Positions 35,000-45,287 of a stretch of DNA of 64,000 bases are shown in pieces. The stretch lies in NCBI GenBank assembly GCA_019633425.1, contig WSUB01000028.1:186001-250000 (forward strand), given 5' to 3'. Under the pieces are notes generated by a model. The model was not told the DNA's origin. It did no database searches and saw only the letters and a program-made list of their open reading frames with translations. Made by a program: the position numbers and the translations under genes. The stretch's first letter is position 1; the number at the start of each line of letters is the position of its first letter. The stretch comes from Tulasnella sp. 424 (Eukaryota; Basidiomycota; Agaricomycetes; Cantharellales; Tulasnellaceae).

Positions 35000-37190
35000 T
35001 TGCAAGATAGTGCCGTGTAAACACGGCAAGACCCCGCTACGTAAGAGGAGAGGATCGTATTTAAGTGCATTTAGTGAAGGGGTTGGTCGGACAAGCCAGA
35101 TCCCAACCCAGTTGCTAGCCCGGGCATTGAATATTGCCATACTCTGGCGTTAGGCGGAGAATATCCTCGGAAGGTGCATTACATTAGCCTTCACGAGCCG
35201 CTGGCGTACTTAACTGCAGCGGCCGAGGTACCCGCCGCTCTTGGCATACATCCCCCAAATTCAGCGATTCAATTGTTTACTACCTGCCAGGTCTGCACCA
35301 TTGCCCGATATCATAAGTTAACTCAACCGTTAGTCCTATATAGTCGGTTCTTTACTATTCTAACCACCCCATGATCGTAGGATAATGTCCAGGCGAAGGC
35401 ATCGAGTTCGCCGACCGGCTCCGCCGGTCGCTGAGACTCTCCTCCTTCGCTCCCCCAAGTGTCATTAGGCCGCGTGTGAGAGAGATCGACCTATAGACGG
35501 GAAATCTGATATTTTCCGTGGCTTAGCTGTAATCAGGATCGACACACGGGGTTTATACATGGGAACAAGGGGTGACGAGGAAAGGAGGTTGGGCACAATT
35601 GTGATGCGGGAGTTTTGCCATAACCTACCAATCGCATAGCACGCAAGACTTGTTAGAAACTGTGAACCGAACTCAGTAGTCCGTAAGAAACGACTATATT
35701 AGATGTAACTACCTGTGAACCGAACTACAACGGTAGGTTAGCGATACAGCATTTGCGCGTCGGCGGAAGGAAGGGGCATACCTCAGTAGTCCGTAAGAAA
35801 CGACTGAGGTATCCCTCTTCCCTCTCGCCTCCACCTATATACTACAGGTAGTACAAAGACGGCGTCCGCCCTTTCACGGTGGACTGTCCCGTCGGGGGTT
35901 ACGGTCTTACCTTATGTAAGCACCGTCCCCCAGTCCCCCACTTCCTCCGTACGCTCGTACTCCATATCTTCAACAAGACTCGGCCTTAGCGAATTGACGC
36001 TGCTATTTCATAGCTCACTGGCCCTGCGTGCTGTGCTCTGTTAAACCCTCGGTCACGGCTAGGATATTGTGACGCGATTAGCCGGGAATTTTGCTGGTTG
36101 TGTGAATTAGTCACCTGACCGACCACTGGTCCTCTCCACCAGAAACCCTCTACTTACCTGTGCGTAACGCCGTGCGAGCACGGCAAAAGCCCGCTACGTT
36201 AGATAGTAGCCCAATTCTCAGTAAGCATTTGCCACCGAACCGTTAAGCTCGCCAAGGTTCTAGTGTAATCTTTGACACGAGTATTTGCAGGACGGCGTCG
36301 CGTTCGCCAGCTGCGCTGCCGAGACGCTCGTCCGTCCTTGGTCTCAACTGAATTAAATACCGATATGATCCCTTGCTCGTAAATAGAAACTTAGCCGGTG
36401 CCCCGAACTATCTGCCCTGGAGGCAAGAATGCGGCCCATATGCCAATCTCTTCCCAAGACAATGTCGGCTTGCAGAGATGATGATGAAAAGAGAGTCAGG
36501 TGATGGCGACTGAACTCAGGAGAGAGCTGTGGCAGCTCCACTATATATGACCGGGGGCCAAGAAGGGGTTCTTGACTTGCTGAAGGTGCAATATAAGCCG
36601 ACAGGGTTCCCGTCCAGGTACCCAATGAAAAAGGTATGGAGCGGAACTAAGTTGGGATTAACAGGATCCATCTTAGACAACTGATTGATAAGAGGAAAAG
36701 AGGAAGTGTCAAAGGATGGAAGGGGGAATTTAATAATGTAAGAAACGGCTTGTTGAACGGCCGATGCCTTTTGAATGAGCTCGAGGTATGCAGCGGTGCG
36801 GTAGCGACAAACAGCAGCGGCAAAGACTCATATTGCATAGGAACAAAGGAGGGTCGGGGAAGAAACGCTACACACAGTCCGGGCAACATTGCGCAGCGGG
36901 AATTTTGCTATGCATAGCGCTGACTCAAACTCGGCCCGAACCAACGGCACCGCCATTTCATCGCCATAAGGAGTGGGGTTTCTTATGGCGATGAAATAGC
37001 GGCAGATGATTGGTTCTGTACTGAACCTGCCATCGAAGCATATGGAAAAGCCGTATGGAAAAGCCGCAAGCGTAGCGGGATTTTTGCCTGCGTGTGAATT
37101 GTCATGTGATTGTCATGTGATCGACACCTCGTCCCCCCCACCAGAGAAACCCTCTACTAACGTAGCGGGAACGTAGCGGGAACGTAGCGG
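35000..37190. mobile_element. 2.2-kb insertion in gene S1, unclassified
   Basis: Defined by comparison with the uninterrupted copy at about 51925. The flanks read gaacttgcaag on the left and gaatttgacaag on the right, possibly a degraded target-site duplication of about 12 bp. Just inside are hairpins (gccgtgtaaacacggc at about 35011) followed by CCCGCTACGT, and at the right end the inverse ACGTAGCGGG, present three times in tandem. An internal hairpin-plus-CCCGCTACGTTA copy lies at about 36170-36205. No intact transposase or polymerase gene is seen. It is likely a non-autonomous or composite element. Confidence 0.65.
36353..36625 (-). pseudogene. Retropepsin-like fragment inside the insertion
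   Basis: A 90-residue open frame contains SSSLQADIVLGRDWH. This resembles the C-terminal DxVLGxDW segment of retropepsin-like proteins found in fungal retroelements. No Asp-Thr/Ser-Gly active-site motif is visible, so at best it is a remnant. The short match could be chance. Confidence 0.3.
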
Positions 37191-37662
37191 GAATTTGACA
37201 AGGAGACTAACCATTCTGCCACCCCTGACCGGCCTACCCAAGTTCTCAACGGGCATCAAATCGGCTTGAACATAGACATCCGGCTGGGGTGCATCGTCGT
37301 CTTCGTCAGACAGGTGACTGGTCAAGCCGTCGGATTCCTCCGGCAAGGTGGATAAGTGCTTGCGGTGCGGCCACGCGGGTGGCATGAGGCGTGATGCGGC
37401 CTAACGTATTTCGAGGCAAGAGGCGAGGATCACAGAAGGCAAAAAATGGGGCGAGGAAGAAATAGGGGTGAGTTAGAAAGCAAAAACACGAGGCTGGGCT
37501 TGGAGCGCGCGGACGTACATCTGCACCGTCTTCGTCCTCCTTTGCAAATAATCTCCCTGATTTTTCCGCGTCCTCCTCGTCGAGTGCGAGTCCTAGATCC
37601 CGTATGCATACGATCCTTTGGCTGGAGAACTCATGCTTGGTTAGGGGCGGGAGATTGGCGAA

Positions 37663-38403
37663 TCCTTTTGTCTCGAGTGGATTCCGGTGCGGGCGGGTCT
37701 CCTTTATGGAGCCTCAAAATTATAGCGCGTTCGTTGGTGAGATGTTTGAATGGAATCGCTCCAGTGAGGATCTGAAAGGTTTGAACATGTCTTTGAATAA
37801 GAAAAGAAACTTTCAACGGGCTTACCTTCAATGCTAGAGATGCAAAACTGTACACGTCGCCCTTCAAAGATTTGGGTAGTTTGCCGTCGACTAGCTCCGG
37901 AGCCATTCACCGCACGTTCCCCGCCCCACGGTTAGAGGAAATTGATTCGGGGATGATTTCCGCAACGGATCGGCTCAGGCCGAAATCGATGATAACCGCG
38001 GATCCGTCATCGTCAATGAGGATGTTGTCCTAAATTATAATGTTAGCTCGCCGTTGTCCGGAGCTTGCTCAAGGAGAGAATCTACCGTACCGGCTTTATG
38101 TCTCCATGGATGACTCGGACAGGAGGCGAAAGTTCATGTAAATATGTCAAGCCCCGTGCAACTTCGTGCAGCTAAGAAAATCATACTTCCCTCAGCTCAG
38201 ATCGTTTTGACTTCCTGTTGCTAACTCACGAGCTTCTAACGATCACAATCCGGGTTCAACTTGATATATCTCTCCACATTTCCGTTGGGATACCAAGGCG
38301 AAATGAGAGCGATCGAAGGCTGGAGTGTGAAACCCATCAGCGGTGCAATGCAACGGTGAATGAGGTCCCTCCAAATAATGATTTCTTGAGCCAATCTCTA
38401 TGT
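37663..38403 (-). pseudogene. Fragment of tandem-kinase gene A
   Basis: Nearly identical to 18368-19116. It encodes only the middle of the second kinase domain (HGDIKP region, DFGLSRS, WMAPELVDGKLPKSLKGD, ILTGAIPFKHL). It is cut at the 3' end by the duplication junction (37662) and at the 5' end near 38403, where the sequence jumps to the flank of the TPR gene. It cannot make a complete kinase. Confidence 0.85.
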
Positions 38404-38822
38404 AAACTATTCAGACGAGAGGAAACAAGTTAAATCCACTACAGGTCGGCATGTTATAACCTAAGGCAAGCTATAGTTACCTAGGCAAGATCGCAAAGGG
38501 GTAGGATAAAGATATTAAGTAAGTCAGGGGGGACGGTTTTGAGAGTTGCGGACAATCCCAGATTGGGAAGTTTGCGACGGTGCTGCCGTAGAATCGGCTT
38601 CCTGCTCTCGTTGTTCGGAATCATTTGTTTGGTTATATCGAGCGATTAGGATATATACGGTACTAAGGTATAATGGCAAGACAAGGCAGTTGGGATGGTT
38701 TAGGAGGAGACGATCGCAAAAAGAAAACGATAGAAGAGGTTTATTAGATTGGATGAAGGAGACGAATAGTAAGCCCTTTGATCAAGAGACCGTGGAGCAA
38801 TGGGATTGCTGCGTCGCTTGTG
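38404..38822. other. Intergenic region downstream of kinase-TPR 2
   Basis: Matches 22531-22955. Probably the 3' flank of the kinase-TPR gene. No gene seen. Confidence 0.5.
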
Positions 38823-41800
38823 TTACGTGGGCCTAAATATGGAATGAAAAAGTGATCTCGCTGAATCTTGAATGCGCTCCAAGGACCATGATGTAGCCTT
38901 TTCACGCTTAAGCAATTGATGGAGCTGGGCAGCCTGGTTCGACGCGTAAGCGGCATTCCGACTATTTCCGAACTGTTTGAAGACTGCTTCAGCTTCTGTA
39001 TAAGAGCTAACTGCATCCCAGTAGTTCCCTTGATCGCGATGCGAGTCAGCAAGACCCAGCAGGGAGTAAGCTCTGCCTGATCGGTCCCCGACGTCGGTAC
39101 ATATTTCTAAGGCCTCTGAAAAAAGGGCGACGGCTTGGCTATCCTCGTTTCGGATCTGATGTACGCGGGCACGGCCCCGCAAAATGTGGGCTCTTGTGTA
39201 TCTGTCGCCGATGTCGGTCCAGATGTCTAGGACCTCGGAATAGGATGTTAAGGCGTGGCTGTACTCGTTTCGAATCCGATGCATCTCTGCGAGACCCCAA
39301 AGAGCATTGGCTCTCCCTCGTCTGTCGCCGATGTCGGTGCGGATGGCTAGGGCCCTGGTGTAGAATGTGACGGCCAGGCTGTATTCGTTTTGGTCACGAT
39401 ACACCTCAGCGAGACCGTAAAGGGCGGAGGCTCTGCCTCGCGTGTCGCTGATTGCGGTGCGGATTTCTAGGGCCTCGGAGTAGAATGTGATGGCCTGGCT
39501 GTACTCGGTTCGAAGCCGATGCACCTCAGCGAGGCCCCAAAGAGCGTCGGCTCTCCCTCGTTTGTCGCCGATCTCGGTGCGGATGTCTAGGGTCTCGGTG
39601 TAGAACGTGACAGCTTGGCTGTACTCGTTTTGAACGCGATACAGCTCAGCGAGACCCCAAAGAGCGTTGGCTCTCCCTCGCCTGTCGCCAATCTCGGTAT
39701 GGATGTCTAGGGCCTCGGTGTAGAATGTGATGGCCTGGCTGTACTCGGTTCGAAGCCGATGCACCTCAGCGAGGCCCCAAAGAGCGTTGGCTCTCCCTCG
39801 TCTGTCACCGATCTCGGTGCAAATATCAAGGACCTCGGAGTGGAATGTCGAGGCCTGGCTGTACTCGTTTCGAATCCGATGCACCTCAGCAAGAGCCCAA
39901 AGAGCGTCGGCTCTCCCTCGTTTGTCGCCGATCTCGGTGCGGATGTCTAGGGTCTCGGTGTAGAATGTAATGGCCTGGTTGTACTCCTTTCGAAGCTGAT
40001 GCACCTCAGCGAGACCCCAAAGAGCGTCGGCTCTCCCTCGCCTGTCGCCAATCTCGGTGCATATGTCTAGGGCCTCGGTGTAGAATGTGGTGGCCTGGTT
40101 GTACTTGTTTTGAAGCCGATGCACCTCAGCTAGACCCCAAAGAGCGTTGGCTCTCCCTCGTTTGTCGCGGATATCGGTGCGGATTTCTAGGGCCTTGGAG
40201 TAGAATGTGATGGCCCGGCTGTACTCAGTTCGAAGCCGATGCACCTCAGCGAGACCCCAAAGAGCGTTGGCTCTCCCTCGTCTATCACCAGTCTCGGTGC
40301 AGATATCGAGGACCTCCGAGTAGAATGTTAAGGCCTGGCTGTACTCGTTTCGAATTCGATGTACCTCAGCGAGACCGCCAAGAGCATCGGCTAGACCGCC
40401 AAGAGCGTCAGCTCTCCCTCGTCTGTCACCGGTCTTGCTGCAGATGTCTAGGGCCTTGGTGTAGAACGTGACGGCCTGACTGTACTCGTTTCGAACCCGA
40501 TGCACCTCAGCGGGACCCCAAAGAGCGTCGCCTCTACCTCGTCTATTAACGAATTCGGTGCAAATGACTGTCTCGGTGTAGAACGTGGCGGTTTGGCTGG
40601 ACTCGTTTCGAACCCGATGCACCTCAGCGAGAGCCCAAAGAGCGTCGGCTCTGCCTCGTTTGTCGCCGATCTCCGTGCGGATGTCTAGGACCTTAGTGTA
40701 CAATGTGACGGCCTGGCTGTACTCATTTTGAAGCCGATGCACCTCAGCAAGAGCCCAAAGAGCGTCGGCTCTGCCTCGTTTGTCGCCGAACTCGGTGCGG
40801 ATGTTTAGGACCCTAGCGTAGAATGTGACGGCCTGGCTGTACTCCTTTCGAAGCTGATGCATCTCAGCGAGAGCCCAAAGAGCGGCGGCTCTCCCTCGTT
40901 TGTCGCCGATCTCGGTGCGGAAGTCTAGGACCTCGGAGTAGAACGTGACGGCCTGGCTGTACTCGTTTCGAAGCCGATGCACCTCAGCGAGACCCCAAAG
41001 AGCGTCGGCTCTCCCTCGTTTGTCGCCGATCTCGGTACGGATGTCTAGGGCCTCGGAATAGAATGTGACGGCCTGGCTGTACTCGCTTCGAAGCCGATGC
41101 ACCTCAGCGAGAGCCCAAAGAGCGTCGGCTCTGCCTCGTTTGTCGCTGATCTCCGTGCGGATGTCTAGGGTCTCGGTGTAGAACGTGACGGCCTGGTTGT
41201 ACTCGTTTCGAGCCCGATGCACCTCAGCAAGAGCCCAAAGAGCGTTGGCTCTCCCTCGCCTGTCGCCAATCTCGGTGCGGATGTCTAGGGCCTCGGAGTA
41301 GAATGTGACGGCCTGGCTGTACTCGCTTCGAAGCTGATGCACCTCAGCGAGACCCCAAAGAGCGTCGGCTCTCCCTCGTTTGTCACCGATCTCGGTACGG
41401 ATGTCTAGGGCCTTGGAGTAGAATGTGACGGCCTGGCTGTACTCGCTTCGAAGCTGATGCACCTCAGCGAGAGCCCAAAGAGCGTCGGCTCCGCCTCGTT
41501 TGTCGCTGATCTCCGTGCGGATGTCTAGTGTCTCGGTGTAGAACGTGACGGCCTGGTCGTACTCGTTTCGAGCCCGATGCACCTCAGCAAGAGCCCAAAG
41601 AGCGTCGGCTCTCCCTCGCCTGTCGCCAATCTCGGTGCGGATGTCTAGGGCCTCGGTGTAAAACGTGACGGCCTGGCTGTACTCGCCTCGAAGCCGATGC
41701 ACCTCAGCTAGACCACAAAGAGCGTCGGCTCTCCCTCGTCTGCCGCCAATTTTGGTGCGGATATCTAGGGTCTCGGTGTAGAACGTGATGGCCTGGCTGT

Positions 41801-44289
41801 ACTCCTTTTGAAGCCGATGCACCTCAGCGAGCCCCCAAAGAGCGTCGGCTCTCCCTCGCCTGTTGCCAATCTCGGTGTGGATGTCTAGGGCCTCGGAGTA
41901 GAATTTGATGGCCTGGCTGTACTCGTTTCTAAGCCGATGTACCTCAGCGAGACCCAAAAGAGCGTTGGCTCTCCCGCGTGTGTTGCCAATCTCGGTGACG
42001 ATGTCTAGGACATTGGAGTAGAATGTGATGGCTTGGTTGAACTCGTTCCGAAGCCGATACACCTCAGCGAGACCCTGCAGAACGTTGGCCCTCCCTTGCC
42101 TGTCGCTGATCTCAGTGCAGATGTCTAGAGCCTCGGTGTAGAATGTGATGGCCTGGCTGTACTCGTTTCGAATCCGATGCATCTCAGCGAGACCCCAAAG
42201 AGCATTGGCTTTCCCTTGCCTATCACCGATCTCGGTGCAGATGTTTAGGGCCTCGGTGTAGAATGTGGTGGCCTGGCGGAACTCGTTTCGAAGTCGATGC
42301 ACCTCAGCGAGACCCCAAAGAGCGTTGGTTCTCCCTTGCCTGTTGCCGATCTGGGTGCAGATGTCTAGGGCCTTGGTGTAGAATGTGATGGCCTGGTGGA
42401 ACTCGTTTCGCATCCGATGTACCTCAGCGAGACGATGCAGAGCCGCGGATCTCCCTTGCCTGTTGCCCATCCCGGTGAAGATGTCTAGGGCCTCGGTGTA
42501 GAATTTTATGGCCTGGCTGAACTCGTTTCGCATCCGATGCACCTCAGCGAGACTCCAAAGAGCTTTGGCTCTCCCTTGCCTCTCGCCGGTTTCTTTGTAA
42601 CTACCCAGAGCCTTGGTGAAGAAGTCCGAGGCATTAATGTAGTCGCCTTGCCTCAGGTACATATCCCCCAGGCTCATCAGAAGCGCTGGGGAGTGAGCCC
42701 TAGACGTCGCCGCATCTGCGTTCCGTATAGGGTTCGGCCTGATCATAGGCTAGATCAAACCTTGGTCAACTTCGTGTCAACGACCCCAAGTCAATATAAC
42801 TCACCATCCAACTGATTGACTTTCGGCAATCCTCAGCAGTTGGTCGTTTTGGGGGGTCGATGCTCCAGCACGCAAGCATGATGGAACAGAGGGCCTGAAT
42901 CAATGACATCCGAGCGTTGTCGGTGATGGAAGGGAGGTCTCCCTTAATAATCCGTATGATGACGACGGTATCCTTAACGTCTTGAAACGGTATCGAGTTG
43001 GTCATTACCTAATTTCGGAGTCGATGTTTGAGCCTCGGCTGTGAACGATATATGACCTGAACTTACCTCGTACGCGACACATCCTAGTGCCCAGATATCG
43101 CTCGCAAGGATAGCTTCCTCCTCTCTCAATAGCTCCGGAGCAGCCCAACGAAGAGTGAACTGATCACTTGTCAGCGTGATGCCGATGGTGTTGGTAGGTC
43201 CACAGAACTTTGCTTCGAGCGACAGCGCTGCTTGTGGTTTGTTCTCTGCTTGACTTGTCTGTTGGTCGGGATCCTTGATTATTAGACAGCGAGCGGATCC
43301 AAAGTCGGTTATAATCGCCCGGCACTCGGAGTTGACCAATATGTTTATCTGAAACGTAAGGACGAGGTTTGACTGTAGTTCATTCTGACACCCTCGGAAC
43401 GTACGGATTTGAGGTCGCTATGGCGGATTGGGGGTTGTCTGCTATGGAGGTATTCAACCCCTGCCGCCACGTCGTTAATCTGGAATACGTAGTCTCAGAG
43501 TTGAGTCGAAAAAAATTCTAGCTCGATCGCACCAGAGAAATCCGTTCGGGGATTTCCCACTCGGCCGAGGCGATAAAGTCCTTCAAGGTTCCGTTCTCCT
43601 CCCAAGGGAAGGCCAGCCACACTACATCCTTGGACAAGTCCTCGACGAATCCTTCTAGCTTAATGACGTTTTCGTGAGAAAGTCCGACCAGGAATTCGGC
43701 TTCCCTGAGTGTCAACTGAACCGAAAGAACTTAGTGCTGAAACCTCTCAGTTATTCGCCGGACTCTTCTTACCCCTAATACCCGCGCTGAGTCATTCGAT
43801 ATCTTCATTTTCTTTACAGCAATAGCCTATAGACGAGGTTGCAACTGTTGAGCCACTGGTCGTCACGGTCAATTGCCGGAAAGGCTGATTGGTACCGACC
43901 TTCCGCTGGCGAGACGTTTCTCCAGCTGGACCAGGTGAGTTGAGATCGTTGGTTTTGGTGGGATTGTCTTGGCCACTCCTGTTTTCGGCACCGGAGGGAT
44001 GGACCAAGAAGGCTCGCGAAACTGTCGCAAATGCTCCAGAGAACTCGGGGGCGTTGTTGGGGAATTCGATAGAGGAGATATCAATTCGCCAATTCGCAAG
44101 CTTCGTGAGCTTCTCCCTCTAGGAGAAAAGTAGGTTTGGTGAGTCATTAAAGTTGGTATTTGGGACTCGGGAGGCACGTACTAGTCTAGCGCTCGGCGGG
44201 AATTGATCGGAAGAATCGTGGTTCGAGCCCGACGGTGACGCAGTCAACGCAGGTGAAGGCACAGCATCGTGGTTTTCGTCTTTTTCCAT
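38823..44289 (-). CDS. Protein kinase-TPR fusion, copy 2 (31 TPRs)
   Basis: Eight exons with the same lengths as copy 1 except the first and last: 44289-44182, 44118-43867, 43826-43773, 43715-43533, 43479-43405, 43348-43067, 43008-42805 and 42749-38823, giving about 1694 residues. Kinase landmarks match copy 1: AIAVKKMK, SHENVIKLEGF, PWEENGTLKDFI, HSDLK-type loop, ITDFGSAR, WAAPELL, ASDIWALGCVAYE. The TPR exon encodes 31 repeats of 40 residues (one of 39), with a 7-residue partial unit (LGGLADA) before repeat 20. Internal repeats are more alike than in copy 1, typically DIRTEIGDKRGRADALWALA. Both copies share the first repeat and the last two, so the difference arose by internal expansion or contraction. 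The coding sequence is fully open, which suggests selection to keep it. Confidence 0.82.
38860..42700. repeat. 120-bp tandem repeats encoding 31 TPRs
   Basis: Period 120 bp throughout. A higher-order period of 360 bp (three TPRs) is visible around 41160-41880, for example the near-identical stretches starting at 41161 and 41521. Confidence 0.9.
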
Positions 44290-45287
44290 AAGAGATTTTC
44301 CAAGCGGGAAGATTGTAGGTGAAGAGAAGAGTCGCTTTTCCTGGAGAGGCTTCGTCGAGAGTTGGCGGAAGGGGGGAAGCTGATGGAGTGTTACGGGGGA
44401 GTGCACTGGTGTGCAGGGGAAGGAAATAAAGGGCGGAGGAGTCCTCCACCCAAGGACAGCATCTCGACCTGCCCTTCTTCGCAAGGTTGGTAACAAGAAC
44501 GCCACATTGGTTCCGTCTCTGAACGTGTTTGGCTTATGTAGAATGTTCCTTGCAAAGTCCGCGCGATGAAGTCGAGGCGTTGTCGTCGGGGGCTTAACGC
44601 GCGCGCCAGATTAAGCAGTGCGCAACCACACAAGGCTGAGAAGCAAATTTGCCGAAATCAATTATGCCGTGAGGTCCATGGCCTATTTTTTCCCCGTTTA
44701 CATGAAGGTTGTGTCGTTGACCTTTCTGTTTGCCTAGTCTTCCAAGCGGCTCTGGTAACTGCTGTCGACGGCGTTTCCACCCATCCCGGCCCACTCCACT
44801 CACACGAACGAGATTATAGACTCACAGCATTAAGATGGTACTACGAGCCTGTTGACCAATATCACCTGATAAGAGATCATTCTATTTGAGACTCTGAGTT
44901 GTTTTCGTCGGAGACGAGAAGGTTGGCGTTCCCTGAAAAGTGGCGTCACGGTCCCTGAAAGTGAAGTCGCCGTCAAGTGTCGGTTTAGACTGGAATCGTT
45001 CACCTCAGTCGCGCCCAACTTCGTCAAACACTTACCCGTCCCCTATGTATTCTACTCGCAAATATCAACCTCTTCAGCGGATGATAGACGTGCCGACGGT
45101 TTCAATGAACGCCTGCGAAACACTGCAGCGTACCCCAACACTACGTAGCGGGGGAAACGCGCGCGAACACAACGACGCATGAAAAACAGACCAGACCACC
45201 GACCCCAGCCTCTCGTTAATAAAAGCTCGTGTATGCAGCACCTGGGAGGACATCGACTCGCGTCGTAATCATAGAATCCAAGAGCGA
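44290..45287. other. Intergenic region upstream of kinase-TPR 2
   Basis: Counterpart of 27321-28339 with numerous small indels. Expected to contain the kinase-TPR 2 promoter. No gene supported. Confidence 0.5.

Larger units (their letters stand above)
18368..37662. repeat. Large tandem duplication, left unit (about 19 kb)
   Basis: Begins inside kinase gene A and ends inside gene S. It is matched in the same order and orientation by 37663-52438. At 37662 the gene S sequence '..gggagattggcgaa' stops matching 52430 and continues as kinase A sequence ('ttttgtctcgagtgg', as at 18369). The left unit is longer because it holds a 2.2-kb insertion (35000-37190) and about 3.4 kb (19117-22530) absent from the right unit. 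Confidence 0.85.
31953..37662 (-). pseudogene. Ser/Pro-rich gene S, left copy: split by an insertion and lacking its 5' exons
   Basis: The large exon (about 34980-31953) is almost collinear with gene S2 and mostly open, but a stop occurs near 34486 (WLAHCDVWQ region), where S2 reads GGYPSATFG. Codons for the next upstream exon reappear only at 37390-37205, after a 2.2-kb insertion (35000-37190). A further exon lies at about 37660-37520 and is cut at 37662 by the duplication junction. The first exons found in S2 (53.4-52.5 kb) are absent. Together these make the copy a pseudogene. Confidence 0.8.

Noticed and set aside
35000..37190. Helitron interpretation of the insertion
   Set aside because: Hairpins near the ends are suggestive, but the expected 5' TC and 3' CTRR termini and an A/T insertion site could not be demonstrated.
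38860..42700. CRISPR-like appearance of regularly spaced repeats
   Set aside because: There are no unique spacers. The repeats are contiguous 120-bp coding units in a eukaryotic gene.
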